A stretch of DNA of 64,000 nt from Siderastrea radians (taxonomy: Eukaryota; Cnidaria; Anthozoa; Scleractinia; Rhizangiidae). The stretch lies in the NCBI GenBank assembly GCA_964017195.1, contig OZ024887.1, positions 897,501 to 961,500 of the forward strand, read 5' to 3'. The notes under the pieces are model-generated. The model worked only from the letters and a program-made list of their open reading frames with translations, had not been told where the DNA came from and did no database searches. The position numbers were made by a program, and so were the translations under genes. Shown here in pieces: positions 47,367 to 60,100 of the stretch. Positions within the stretch are counted from its first letter, which is position 1; each line of letters opens with the position of its first letter.

Positions 47367-47981
47367 CTGTAGAAAAAGATATTGGATGATGCCATTTACG
47401 ACATAACCATGGATAGCATCGATTTCTGGTAAAATAAGGCCTTTGTTTTTACTTGTGTTATTGCCGTTGCACTGCACAAGTTCGAAGCCAGTTCCGAACA
47501 CGCGGTAAATGACGTTCAGTGCATGTCAAATAAGTCAAGAAAAGACTTCAAAAGAGGTACAAACTCGACCGATATTTTCCTCGTGGACCATACAAAGCTT
47601 GGATGAAAGATTGAATAGATGGCCAAACTTTCAATTATGTACAAGGTAAATCAGGGATAAGTCCTTACTGTAGGTTACGAATCGAGGTTTATTTCGCTCA
47701 GAAGAAAAATTTAAACTAATGCTGTCTGACGTTTCGATGGCACTACCAACATTATCAAGGCAAAGTGAGTGTTTCGTCGCAGTTTGAATATACATTTAAA
47801 CAATAGAGTTCTTCTGTCGAAGGCACTATCGTGTGATAGGTTGCACGAGGAAACTTGATGTTCACAACAAATAGTAGCCCGAGAACGTAGTTCCAAGGCT
47901 TACATGTAGTTTGAACATCAAATTCCCGATGGAACCTTTCACACATAGGGCCTGAGAAAGAAGGACTCTACTGTTTTTATC

Positions 47982-48076
47982 TTACAACGCTAAATTTTAA
48001 GGTAAAATTGCCAAAAACGGGCACTATGCGCTGATAGGCGCCAGCTGAGAGGAGCACGCCAAAATTTAGCGTTGTA
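47982..48076 (-). repeat. Short fold-back repeat in astacin B intron 3
   Basis: Arms TACAACGCTAAATTTT (47982-47997) and the complement (about 48061-48076). MITE-like; no duplication defined. Confidence 0.5.
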
Positions 48077-48171
48077 CTATGATAGACATTAAGTTTCTTT
48101 TGTGATCAACGTGGAAAACAGGGAAGAATGATGAAACTTTTCAAATGACCAATTTTAGCTTTTTCACTTAC

Positions 48172-48298
48172 TTCCCCCATTCGCTCACAAAGAACTCGAT
48201 GTAATTTTTTTGGGTTGTTCTTGGCTTAAATCTTTAGCAGGTTTTTTCTTCGTATTCTCTCATTGCACTGTAAATAAATGCCTTTTTTAATGGCCTCC
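48172..48298 (-). pseudogene. Astacin B exon 3 with premature stop
   Basis: Acceptor AATTTTTGCAG, donor GTAAGT. Encodes SAMREYEEKTC, then TAA, then RFKPRTTQKNYIEFF in the same frame, so a substitution and not a frameshift made the stop. Confidence 0.88.
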
Positions 48299-49378
48299 CT
48301 GCAAAAATTGAAAAAAAAATTAATTAAAACTACAACTGAAAGAGCAACTGCTCTTTCAGAAAATTCATTCAGCTAAAAGATCCTCAAAAGGGCTGACTAA
48401 AAACTAAAATTAAGGTATTTAACAATGATAAGAACTTAAATTTGTTTTTGATCAGACATTGTAGTTAAATTTACAGTATTTGACATGATTAATTTTTAGG
48501 CTTTTTTATATATTTTGTATCTAGTTTATAGTTTGTATGTAATGTTATCATCTTTTTATCTGTACATAATTATAAAATTTTATAGGGTCCCTATTGATAG
48601 CAGGCTTTTACATTGTAAAATACTGAGAGTCACCTTCTCGAACTAAAGGTACGTTTCTATCTAAAATATTAGCTTTATGCAGGATTTCGCTTTAGTTTCG
48701 AAAAAGTTGTCTAGTGCTTCCCGCTTAAAACCTAAACAAACATCAAATTACATCAGAAATATCGCAGTGGCACATGACAATTGATAAGAATCACGCAGTT
48801 CGTGACGTGCTTATTATTTACTTTTCGTCAGCGCGGTTCTTGTTTACTTTTTTTTTAACACAGCCCGGTGGTTCACAGCCGTAAAACGCAAAAAGTTACG
48901 TCACTTCTGGTCTCTTCAGAACCTTGAAGTTTGAAACAGTTTAAATTACAGTTTTCTGGAGAAGAAAAATGATGCATAACCGGTCTCAGCAAACCGAATC
49001 TCACGCCGGAAAAAATGTTACTTTTGAACAGATAATCGACGTTAAAAACAGCGCTAAGTTTTGCGGTTTAAGTGAAACTTTCGACATTTGTCTGTTTTTT
49101 TTTCCTTTGTAAAATTGCGGCTCGGAACTGCGCTCGCTTCGCCCGTTTGACCGTTGTGAAACCTAGTGGACGCATTTCTTTCAGTCATTGACTAAGTCTA
49201 CTTAGGAGTAGGTTAAACGGTTATGAGAGTTCAAGGAACTCTAGAAGTGTCTCTTAGAAAACAGTCAAATATCGATTTATGCTCTTTGCTGGGAAGCCAT
49301 CACACGCAGGGCGTGACTTTTAAGATGCTTTGTATCTTTCAGAGATACAAGTTGGAAAAATTGTAAATTTTAACCTAC

Positions 49379-49567
49379 GAGTGTCAATGGTGTAGTAAAC
49401 AACTCCTCCAGGCCAAAGAAATTCTTTATATTTAAGCAGTCCTCGGGCTCCGACAAGATTGGCAGGGTCCCGACCATTCTTGATCGCTTCGATCTGTTCT
49501 TTTGGCAGCAATATGTCACCTTGAAAAATAAGAGTTAAGGTAAAGAAGTCAAAAACAGTGAGATCCT
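49379..49567 (-). CDS. Astacin B exon 2 (prodomain)
   Basis: I chose the acceptor CTTTTTCTAG at 49568 because it keeps the frame and includes FQGD. A closer AG just before GTGACATA would delete that motif. Encodes GDILLPKEQIEAIKNGRDP and WPGGVVYYTID. Donor GTAGGT. Confidence 0.85.
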
Positions 49568-49853
49568 CTAGAAAAAGTAATAGATACATTGCTTAAGATA
49601 AACAAAGATGCTTTTAAGAAGACTGGAGAAAACGTCATTGGTGAGAAATTTTAAAAACAGATATAATGCTCGCCAACAGCTTTGACGACGTGTATGTCGT
49701 TGCTACACCGTTAAATGTCAGAAAAATAAAAAAAAGCTTTTTCACACTACTTAAAAAGTTTTTTTCCTAAGCAATTATTTACTTTGTTCTCAGTAAGTAG
49801 TGTCACATTAGTTAAATACGATTGCTCTCAGTTAATAACTTAAATTAACCTAC

Positions 49854-49935
49854 CTCGTTTAGTTCTATTGCCCGCATCTTCAAAACTATATGCTAAAGAT
49901 GAGGTAGCAAGAAGAATGCACAGTAGAAGCATCAT
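49854..49935 (-). CDS. Astacin B exon 1 (signal peptide)
   Basis: Starts with two ATG codons and encodes the leader MMLLLCILLATSSLAYS then FEDAGNRTKR. Donor GTAGGT. 82 coding bp as in gene A. Confidence 0.88.
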
Positions 49936-50096
49936 GTTGCAATTGTTAAAGCAGTTATGGATGTCGTTCTTCTTATGTCTTTAATTCTTCTCTTTTGTTT
50001 ATTTTTTCTTTGCCTGTGCATACTCACCTGGTAAGGCTGCTTTTGTTTTATGAAAAATTTTTAAATTTCAAGTACGAACATTAAGCTTCGTTTAAT

Positions 50097-50790
50097 TAAC
50101 ACCTTATGGAATATAATGCATTTCGACATTGACGAATTTCGGTTTTGGAGGCTGCTGCAGTTGTATAACAAAGACATCTGAAGGAAAATAATTTCATCCG
50201 AATTCCTAACACAAGACATTCATCAAACATTCGCGTACTTTTGGTCCAGAATGTTAGCTCAGTTGACTCAAATTAATTAAATTCGTTGATATTAGTTTGT
50301 TTTTGGAAAGTTTTGAAGTCTTGCAAAATAAATCACCTCACAAGATAAAAACTTGAAAATTAAGTCATAATTTAAAAAAGAATAAAATTAAAAGAGTTAA
50401 AATAGCGGCTTTGGAAGCTTTATCCGGTGGCTACATTAACACCTTATGGAATATAATGCATTTCGACATTGACGAAATTCGGTTTTGGAGGCCGCTGCAT
50501 TTGTACAACTTAAAAAGACACCTGAAGGAAAATAATTGCACCCGAATTTCTAACAAAAGACATTCATTAAACATTTGTGCACTTTTGGTCCAGAGTGTTA
50601 GCTCAGTTGACTCAAATTTTTAAATTCGTTAACATTTGTTTGTTTCTGGAACAGTTTTTGAAGGCTTGCAAAAATAAATCACCTCGTAAGATTAAAACTT
50701 GAAAATTAATTAAGTCGTAATTAGAAAAGAATGAAATTAAAAGAGTTGAAATACTTGGGAAGTTTTATGGTGATGGCTACATGTACATAA
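50097..50790. repeat. Tandem duplication upstream of astacin B
   Basis: Two diverged direct copies with a 340-bp period (50097-50436 and 50437-50790), both with ACCTTATGGAATATAATGCA. They begin about 160 bp upstream of the astacin B start codon, where a promoter is expected. Confidence 0.8.
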
Positions 50791-53700
50791 TCATACTCGT
50801 TAAAAGAAAATATGTGAAGTTATGTAATGTATATTGAATAAAAGATTTCTAACATTGAATGAAAGATTTCTAATAAAAAAGATGGAGTATTGTTGGTCGG
50901 CGATCCGACCAGTTTTGAAATAAGTTTTATTCTCACTGAAAGATCTGAACAGCGTTTTTACAATAGAGGGAGCACTCTCCACTTAATAGCCAAACATTTT
51001 AGGTCTAAATTCCGGAAATTCTCCTTGTCAAATGGAAACGCATCCAGCTAAAAGCCTAGTTTTCTATTTTAAACTTCTTGAGTCATCAATGAGCAGCCAA
51101 CAAAATGGTTGTTTACGTTTTGGCTTTTTTCCAGTTAACAGCAGCTACTTGTTCACCTGTTTTTGTTTTCCAGAGGAAAATTAAATGGAGCGCAAAGCTA
51201 TTTTGAGTGTATACAATACATAGTTTCAAGCAGAGGAGTCAGTGCAGCACGAGCAGCAGAAATGGAAATTTTGTGCGAATTGAAAGTTACCTTCTGTTCC
51301 CGCCAACGGAAAAAGTGGAATGCCTTCAAAGTCGCCCGTCATGTTGCAGAAAATTTCCACTTGATCTGCGCGTACCATTTGCATTTAATTTGGTTCTAAC
51401 AAACTTTTTGCTATGGAGAGCGCCCAGGGGCTGGATGTTGTTTGTTTGTTGGGGCCGGACATCTTTACCTAACCCTTTCAATTTTGGTGTAAAATATTTG
51501 ATTGCGAGATTGCGATAAACCACGTTAACAGGGGATGAGGGAGCAAAAATTGCAACTTCCGTCACTGCATTAGGCTTAGCAGTTGGTACAGGCTGGACAA
51601 TTTTCAGGCTTGGACTATTCGAATCCCTTATCCCACCACGACGGTGCACTACTGTCAGACGTGCGTTTATGGTCGTGAATGATACATACAGGTAAAATAA
51701 AAGTACAATTTCATATACAATTTAAAACGTTACTAGTTAACGATAATAAGATAAATATAAAACATAGTCACTTCCTATTCCATAAAAGCGTCATCAGTTT
51801 TCGCCACGTGTTTCAAAACATCTTGGCATTGTTCGTATAAGAGTCAAAAAGTCTCTTGTGTTTTTGTGAAAGAATGTTTCATGAGGTTGCGCCTTTGCCG
51901 CAATAGAGTTACGCATTGCTTTCGTATCAAAGCATGGCACATTAAGTTAGTTTAATACTGGCGCGCAGAGGTTAATTGGTCGTACGACCGCCGCGCGAAA
52001 GGCAGGGCGGTTGCCCTGCCTGTCGTACGAAAGGCAAGGCGGTTACACATCGGATTTCGTTTTAAAAATCAAGTTTAATAAAACAGAATGCATAGCAATG
52101 AAAAAGAGTGTTTCAATTGGATTTCGAAAGAACAGTTTCAGAGGGCATGCCTTAGGTAGGCTGTGAATAATTATTGCCGCCCTGCGATAAAGTGTTTCAA
52201 CTGAAGTGAAAGGCAACAATAACGACAGTTCCCAAAGCGATGAAATAAGTGCTGATGAAAGCAAACGGTACATTATTCAGACTCTCAGGCTTTGCAAGAC
52301 AAGAAAAATAAAACTGTCCACAAAATAAGATAATAATAAGCACTTAACTGCACGACTTTCATTCCTGTACGAACCCGGTTTTACATAAAGTATTTTTTTG
52401 GCGGAGCAAGTTTTATTCCAGAACGAAATGGATGAACCAACGCGTATGATAGCGGTGTCTTCCAGGAGAGCAACTTAACATTGAAACAAAGGAAATTGTA
52501 ACGCGTTTACATTATGCTTAAGGTTTCCTGCCGGATGGTAAAAAACCTCTGGTACTCAGGGTAGCCGGACGGAGAATCCGGCAGGAAATAAATACAGAAC
52601 CAGAAAACGGAACCGGGTTTTTACTTCGGGTTTTTAATTCGTGTGATGTGTTGGAAATTCTTGCACCTTCAACTTTTTAAAACCTTTCTTTCGGATATAA
52701 AAAAGAAAGTAAATCCCCGGAGTAAATTACACCCATGATGATCCCCATGATGAAGAATTTATATAGTTGTGAAAAGTCTGTCAATAAGTTCGGTCTCTCG
52801 ATTCAACGTAAGCATTTGAAATCTAGCTCATATATGATTGTATATGATTGTATCAAGAGGGAACAGAGACTCTAGAATCTACACTGGGTTGATTTTGTCG
52901 AATTAAACCATTCAGTGGTGAAAACAAGCTTCGCTTCAACAAAATATTATATAAAAGATGCATTCAAGAGGAACCTTTAACCCCAGGTGCTTAGCTGGGG
53001 ATTAGCTTTTGACAAGTACACACGCAAATATACAGTTATGGCAATTAAAACGCATGGCATTTCGTACTGCATTGTAAAATACGGAAAATCCGGCAGAGGG
53101 CGAGGGCTCAATAGGAGAATTAAAAAGTTTAATTCTTGCTGCTACAGTTTGGTCTGAAGTTCGTGCGGGTTTTCATTTTTGCTATACTGGGGGGTATTTT
53201 TTGTTATTTCGAAAGCGGAAAAATGTGAAAAAATTGATGCAGCTTATAAACCTATAGTGGCAAACAAATCAACTGCAGCTTGCAAGGGCCAATCTTTGAT
53301 AAAGTACAGGTTTTCTTGTTTAATAAAAGATGGACCAATTTCTTCATCTTAATACCACATGAGTCCGAAATGTAGTCACAAATCTCAGGGTTTTATTAGT
53401 GTAATAGAATTTTTGGTGAAATATCTATTCAGAAAGCCTAAATCTAAGATTTTTTCTTTCAACTCTTGACCGATTATGGGTAGTACATCGATCTCGCAAA
53501 TCCCTAAACCTGTTGCCAGGGCGCCCCCATCCCCCTCCATTCTTTACCAAAAGCGCCCTGTAATTTCCTTCCGGGTTTGCATGCTCGGCTTTTAGTTGGA
53601 GGAACAACCCATATTTGGTAATAATGGACCGGCAGGAGGTCCAAAACTGCGCCCGAGGTCCAGGCCGAGAGTAAGGGTTGGGGTTACGTTTAGGGCGCTG

Positions 53701-53810
53701 GATTATTTTATTTATTTCAAGGTATCCCGCCGATTCCAGACCGGGCCGGGCAACCCGGGCAAACCGGGCCGGTTACGCGCACGTATTTAGCCAATCAAAT
53801 TCAAGAATTT
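50791..53810. other. Stretch between astacin B and the LINE tail
   Basis: No recognised gene. A GC-rich hairpin (GGCAGGGCGGTTGCCCTGCC) lies at 51999-52020, and a CCTGCCGGAT/ATCCGGCAGG fold-back near 52525-52589. A 107-codon minus-strand ORF at 51326-51649 has no recognisable domain. Confidence 0.45.
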
Positions 53811-54198
53811 AGGATTCTAGACCGCTGAGATGCTTTAAAAAAACAATGAGGTGCGTTCGTTTTGCTTTGAGTTTGTTTGTGTATAAGAAAACGATTTTTT
53901 CAAATTACTTTATTTAACAAACAACACACATTACATTACAGTTGATAACAAAAAAATAAAACAGAAAAGAAAGACAAATTACAATCAAGCCAGGATCTTA
54001 TACACTTGGTTCGGATTACAAATTACAACAACACGGAATACGCTTTAATTTATTGTACTTACAGATATAAGACTCGAGGTAAAAAGAAGTTCAGAGACGA
54101 TGACCATACAACGCACTTTTCGCGTGTGAGAGAACGGACCAATAATTAACGAAGAGCACGCTTTTCAAGATGCCACTGTAATGAATTTTTTTCCGGAA

Positions 54199-54815
54199 TT
54201 AAAAAAGATCGGGTTTCTTTTCAAAAGTTTTGCAGGTGTAAATGTAACGCTTCAAATATAAAACGAATAAATGTAAACTGCGTTTTATGGGATCTGACAA
54301 TCGAGTTACAGGGGTTATGTCGTCGAGGGTAATTTGTTTAATTGAGAGGTAAATGTTAGTATCATAAGTTTGCTTAAACCAGGAGAATACTTCAGAATGA
54401 AAGGATGTTACAACATTGCAGTCTAAAAAGGTGTGTTCAATCGAGTCGGTGTTTGAACAAAATGTGCATGCTGCGTCATTGACTAAACAAAATTTGTTGA
54501 GTTCTTTTTTTGTTACGATTGTTCTATGAAGTAATTTGAAAGAAAATTGTCTCAGTTTATTAACTTTTGATGATCGATAGATGTGTAAGAATTTATTGCT
54601 CCAATCTACAAAATCATTACAAAATTTATCTTTCCACTTCTTAACACCCGTCGATTCAATGACACAACTTTCGTTAAAAAGTTTGTAGTAATTTTTGCAG
54701 CCCATGACGGATAGATCTAAATTAGTTTTTCCTGGAAAGGTGGATATCGTAGTTGTCTCCAGTAAATTACGCGTAGGAGCTGCATGAGTCTTGGTTTTCT
54801 TTTTTTAAATCTGAA
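54199..54815 (-). pseudogene. LINE ORF2 C-terminal (zf-RVT) fragment
   Basis: The frame is open from about 54815 to the stop at 54199; the first ATG is at 54705. It shows the C-terminal segment of Tx1/L1-type ORF2: KLRQFSFKLLHRTIVTKKEL, a Cys pair CTFC, and IEHTFLDC, the zf-RVT layout. The RT core is missing, so the copy is 5'-truncated. The A/T-rich 3' UTR runs toward 53900. Confidence 0.78.
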
Positions 54816-56211
54816 GGTATAGCTGCTACAATTAAAAGTATTGTAAAAAGTTTGTTTTAATCTGGAACTTGGTTTGGAATTCATCAAGCGTCAAGAAGCT
54901 TCCATTGGAGTGTAACAAAACGATTAATGAAGCTAATAATTTCACAATTATGAAGAGCAAGCCAAATTTTTCGTCCTGTGAAAAAGTTGGGAGACCAGCT
55001 ACAAGTTTTAGGAAAGCTTTCGAACTGGATTTTAGAAGGTTGGCATTTTTATATGTATCTTTAAGACGTCTGAGAATACATGTATTGCTACACGTTTTTT
55101 ACGACCTGGTCAATACGTTTATTTACTTAGTGTCCAAGCTTTTTTTTTTTGTTTTGTTTAGTTACGTTTGTGCGATGCTGCGTCGCTCGTTTTTCAGGCT
55201 TGTTTTCGTTTTTTTTGGCGGCCTTGTTAATAAACCTCAACCTTGTCCTGTTCCATAACACAAAAATCCAACAAACCAAAAAAATGACGGCCAAACTTTA
55301 AATATCGGTGACTGTTCAGATATCTTAAACTACAGATATAATAATACATATACACATCGCATTTAGTAAAGCATCGATAAGGAGCTAAGTGTATAGTAAA
55401 GCCAAAGTAGGAACACCAAGGGACACAGGATGGGTAAAGTAACTCAATTTTATTCAATCAGTTAAATTATTGTCAGTGTATAGTAGCCTTGTCACCGCGT
55501 GGATGCATCTGTGGGAAGTAAATAAAATCCATATTGTTGGTAAATATTGACGACATTTGTAAAAGAAAAGGAAATATTGGGAGACTTGCTTTCTATTTGA
55601 AAGGGACGAACTTCCAAAGAAACACAGTTGGTGGACCGAAGGACCTTAGCAGGGTTAGAAACTGGCGTATTGTTAGTCTGAATTTTGAAAACCTGCGAAC
55701 TTTTGGCGAACAGCGGAAAAACGAAAGAAGAAGGAGAAGGAAGACCGTTATGGAGGAGCATTAAAACTACCAAAGTCCTGCTTGAGAGAAAGAAGTCGCT
55801 CTTAAATTAAAAAAAATAGTATCAAGCTTTTGTTCTTCTTATCTTTATTAGGACTGCTGTTAGTTTTAATTGTTAATTTAATGTAACATACAGTCGTTAG
55901 AACAGTGTGGCGCAATCATTGAGTTCAAATTTCCCAAAGGTTTTGTAATGTAATGCGCTAAAAACAGAAAAAAATCCAGACGTTTTGGGTTGCCCACAGA
56001 TCGCACCCACAAAAGTGAACTAGGACGGATCGAGGGGAATGGTAATAAATATAATGCAAAATTCTTGGGATAACTTTCCTTAAAAGATTTAAATACGTGG
56101 TCCAGCTCTGGGTCTCCTTTGCATATATAACCAGGAATTAATATCTAGACTTACCAGACATTCCACATCGCAGACCTAATAAGACAAACAAATGACACTG
56201 CACTTACCAAT
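54816..56211. other. Interval without a recognised gene
   Basis: ORFs of 129 codons or less overlap on both strands near 54870-55770 without recognisable domains. No terminal repeats were found. Confidence 0.4.
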
Positions 56212-56438
56212 TTAAATCTTGTTGCAGTTGTAAAGCAGGTTAACCTGTTTAACGTCAAGTGGACTGAGACCTTTCAGCTGACCAATTTTTACACCAGGCT
56301 TCTTGGGTCTGACTGCGGCTAACCAAGGCAACTTGGCAAATTCGTGTTTTCCGTAATGCATTATGGATCCATAGTCATACGGGACTCCCAGACTGTCGAT
56401 AGCATAAGAGCCGTGCTTCACGAAATTGTGTGCTTGAC
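56212..56438 (-). CDS. Astacin C exon 6 (Met-turn and C-terminus)
   Basis: Acceptor ATCAATGCAG. Encodes [20 protein letters not shown] and ends CNKI before TAA. Confidence 0.9.
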
Positions 56439-57074
56439 CTGCATTGATATGATGATCATGGTAAACGTGAGAACAGAAAATACATAAGGTGCTAATTCTC
56501 TGCATAAAAAACCCTCCCTGATATGTTGACAGACTCCTCAAAGTTTCAAATAGTCTTCGCATGACATCACGGCTTAATTGATCAGGCCCCAGTTGTTCAA
56601 AAGTTGGATAGCGCTATCCACGGGGTAAATTTCCATCCAGTGGATAACGCAATTGGTTTCCCTAACACTCATCCACTGGATAGTGACTTATCCAGTGGAT
56701 AGCGCTATCCAACTTTTGAACAACTGGGGCCAGTAATATCAAGAAGCTGAGATGTTGCAAAATCTCCAACCTATTTCGGCAGCGGCGAAATGCAGGGTTC
56801 AGTCAGAGAGGGTCTAGAATAAACTTCCCAGAGAGGTAAGAGATCAGACCTGCCTCAAAATTTTAAATCATACCTTTTAAATGACAAAGAAATGAATAGT
56901 ATAGTAACTTGCTGTAATGCAAAGTCCCCGCCGTTTAGCAGACGACATTCTTCGCCCCGGCCAAAGTTACAGTAAAATGCATGGAACAGAACCCCGAAGG
57001 ATTTGCTAGGAGTATAGTAGTTGTTGCAATTATTAATTAATATCATGGTTCTCTGGAATCACCATCACCATCAC

Positions 57075-57128
<54 letters not shown>

Positions 57129-57150
57129 TATCATCATCATCATCATCATT

Positions 57151-57181
<31 letters not shown>

Positions 57182-60100
57182 CCACCATCATTTTCATCAT
57201 CAATGAGACTCTTTGACCCTGTATTTTGGTAACTTTAGCATCTGTCTTTTTCAACGACAACTTGAACCTTTTGAATTTCTGCTCCTAGGGCTGTTATTAT
57301 CTTTAAAAAAAATGGCCGTTCAGCGTTAAAATATTGCACCTTTTGCAATATTGTCCCAAATGATGTCCACATATTGATCGCGGTCAGGGCGACTTTGTTC
57401 ATGGTAGAATCCTGAAAAGAAGACAAAAACTTAGATGACAGTACAAAAAAGTAGTGCGTTTTTTAGCAATGGCGAACAGCGAAAAAAAAAGGATCCGTGA
57501 CTTACGTACGGACCAACAGCACGCGGTTTTTATTATATATCTTTAATCGGAGCCGAAAGGAAAACATTTCAAAACAGACATGCGCCATGGAAGGAGTGAA
57601 CCGCGCAAATTTCACTGGCTTTTGATAACTGTTGCTCAACTTAGCAAGGACTTCAGATGTCGTTCAATAAAATTTTACAAATTTCTATAAACGAAGTTTT
57701 TGTTTACAAACTGCTAAAAAAAAGGTGTTAAATAATGATTGTAATCTTTATTTCACTGAAAAAAGCACGTATCAAGTGTTACATGAATATAAAAAGAAAA
57801 AAGGTATCTAAGTTATCTAAGCGTGCGCAGGGAAATAGTTGTTTCTCAGGTATAGCATTTTTTATTCTTCTTAGTGAAGCATAATAATAAGGCGAGACAT
57901 TCGCTTTTTATTGTTATCTACTGTCACCGTTGTTGAATCCATTAAATGCAGAGAATTTAAAGGTCGCACTCTTGTACCTAATCAAGGGGAAACCCCTTTA
58001 CCAGCTCATGGATGGAAGCAAATCATTTTAGTGTCCAGGGCCCAGTTGTTGAAAGCACGATTAAACTAGCCCAGGATTAGCGTGAATTTTGATTCCAGTT
58101 TGATCACTAAACAATAAAGCCTTTTCCAAAGTACTTTTTCCCTTCAGTTTTAACTGGAGTTTGCTTTACCTTTTGCTCCAAACTACCTTTTAAAAACATC
58201 TTCAACGAGCAAGATGAAAATCGCGGTTAACTTTTAATCGTGGACTAGCGTTAAGAGGCTTTCGCACAATCGGGCCCTGGTAATACTGAGTTTTCTTGTT
58301 CATTTCTTGATGTCTTCGCGAATTTCTTCAAGCAAAAATACAACAGCTGTATCATTTTGGGAATAAAAATATACAGTGGGAGTTCCTTAATCCGGGTGTC
58401 CTTACCGAACGTTACAGCTGCAGGATGCGAGGGAAGTTAAAGTGCCACTGAGAGGAAAATTCGTAGGTTTATTTCGGCCAAATTCTGTCGCAGAATATCG
58501 CGTTGTGCCTATATTTACCCAGAAAACTGAACAAAAAACCATCCATCCTAAAATATTTTAGCTCCAAAGTTGCGTAAAATCTGTCCGCCATTACTGAAAA
58601 CGTGTTCCTGGGTGACTGCGCAATTTAATAGCTTGTGACGTCAGAGGCTCACCTCAGTCGCGTTTCCTTGTGTTTTGACTCAAGATGCCTACCGTCAACT
58701 GCGAGACCTCCGAAGAGTATTTCTACGATTCGATTCAGTCTTTAGCTTCCGAAGCATCAGAGGATTCATTGCATTCGGCAAATGAAGAATTTTTCTTACC
58801 GTACGATGTAAGAACTGATGTCAGGAGATTTCAGCTTATAACAAGCTTGTAGGAACTGTTCAAAGTTGTTTTTCTCGCCATGCTGGCGGGAGTTCAAAAT
58901 ATGCGCAAAATAATGCTTACAGTGATTACAGTTCAGGCACAAGTTGCTCAAAGAGCAGATAACTCTCATCCAACGGATAAATCGCTGTCCAGCTATTCGA
59001 AAAACTGATGTTTTAAGCTTTGGAAATTTAGACAAAACACCTATAAAAACTCTAGAATTTGATGCCCGCGAATTCTCAAGCATCGTCGATTGATTTTATT
59101 GTTCGCTTCGTTGGAGAAATAAAAGAAGCTATTTTTTGTCTGCCGTTTTTATAATTATATTGTGAAACATTGAGGTTTTTGGCCATTCTTAGCATAGTAT
59201 GGGAAAAATTCTTGAAGAGCCGTAATGTTGTAGTCTGGCAGTCAGCTGATGAAGCCTATCGTGTCAATCATAGTACAGTGGTCGCTTGCATAGAAACACA
59301 AGTGCTTGGGTTTCTAAATATTTTGAACAGTTTTTGTAGAATTCTTAACTTGAGCCGAAAAACGTGAAATAAACCAAGACCTTTTTTTAAGAACTGGAGG
59401 CCTTGTTTGATCGGTATCTAAATATTTGTCGTGCAAATCAAAGCCATAAGGAAAGTTTTCTGCTGCTCAACAACAACATGCGGACCCCCGAAGAAACGAA
59501 GCTTTCACTTGATTTATTCATTACGTAAAAATAATAACTTGATATCTAATCATTTTTCTTGGTAGTTCATTTACTAAGATTGCTATGACAGTTAAAAAAA
59601 ATAACATTGTAAACCCCTTAGACAAATAGTGGCGTGTGATATTTTTTCCCAACCAACTTAAGCTAAATTTCCACGCAAGACGATCCGAGCTGTTGAAGCC
59701 TTTAAATATTTCGATCAATAATGTCAATCGACTCGTCACCGACAGGGAATAAGGAGAAAAGTTTCTCCACATTCAGGATGGTATGCTGTAAAATAAATGA
59801 CCATGCTTCTCAGCGATTACTGCTTTGAAATTAACACGCACAGAATTAAAAAAGAGCTAAGCAATACAAACTATTGGCTTAATCGCGGCGGTCCTGCGTT
59901 AGCCCAGGATGCATTGTATAAGGACTACGCCGAAGATCTTCGCGCTAGCAGACGGCAGAACTGAAAGGGTTTCCACAAGAAAAATAAACTTTTACATACG
60001 TTCAAAGAAAATAAGTTTTGCTCAATGGTGGATGCGTTGAAAAAGAAACAAACTATCACTTCAACTGCGTTAAGATTAGGTACCTTTCGTCTCGTTTTTT

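Larger units (their letters stand above)
45240..49935 (-). pseudogene. Astacin-family metalloprotease B, six exons, in-frame stop
   Basis: Paralogue of gene A with the same six exons (82, 189, 127, 107, 72, 224 bp; 801 bp in total) and the same phases. It has a clean start (MMLLLCILLATSSLA), a prodomain FQGD, zinc site HEIGHAIGLYHE and a normal C-terminus. Two defects are directly visible. Codon TAA at 48234-48236 follows EEKTC in exon 3, where gene A has Ile. The Met-turn reads SILHYG, with Leu for Met. No frameshift and no broken splice site were found, so the stop is either recent, a sequencing error, or removed by alternative splicing. Its 3' end faces gene A. Toxin or digestive role unknown. 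Confidence 0.8.

Noticed and set aside
51326..51649. 107-codon minus ORF as a gene
   Set aside because: No recognised domain, no supporting exons, mirrored by plus-strand ORFs. Mentioned only as an unrecognised frame.
53596..53790. Collagen-like Gly-Pro protein
   Set aside because: A short GC-rich run giving PGNPGKPG; too few repeats and no continuing frame.
57021..57260. Poly-His / poly-Met proteins
   Set aside because: Artefacts of the CAT microsatellite read in both strands, inside an astacin intron.
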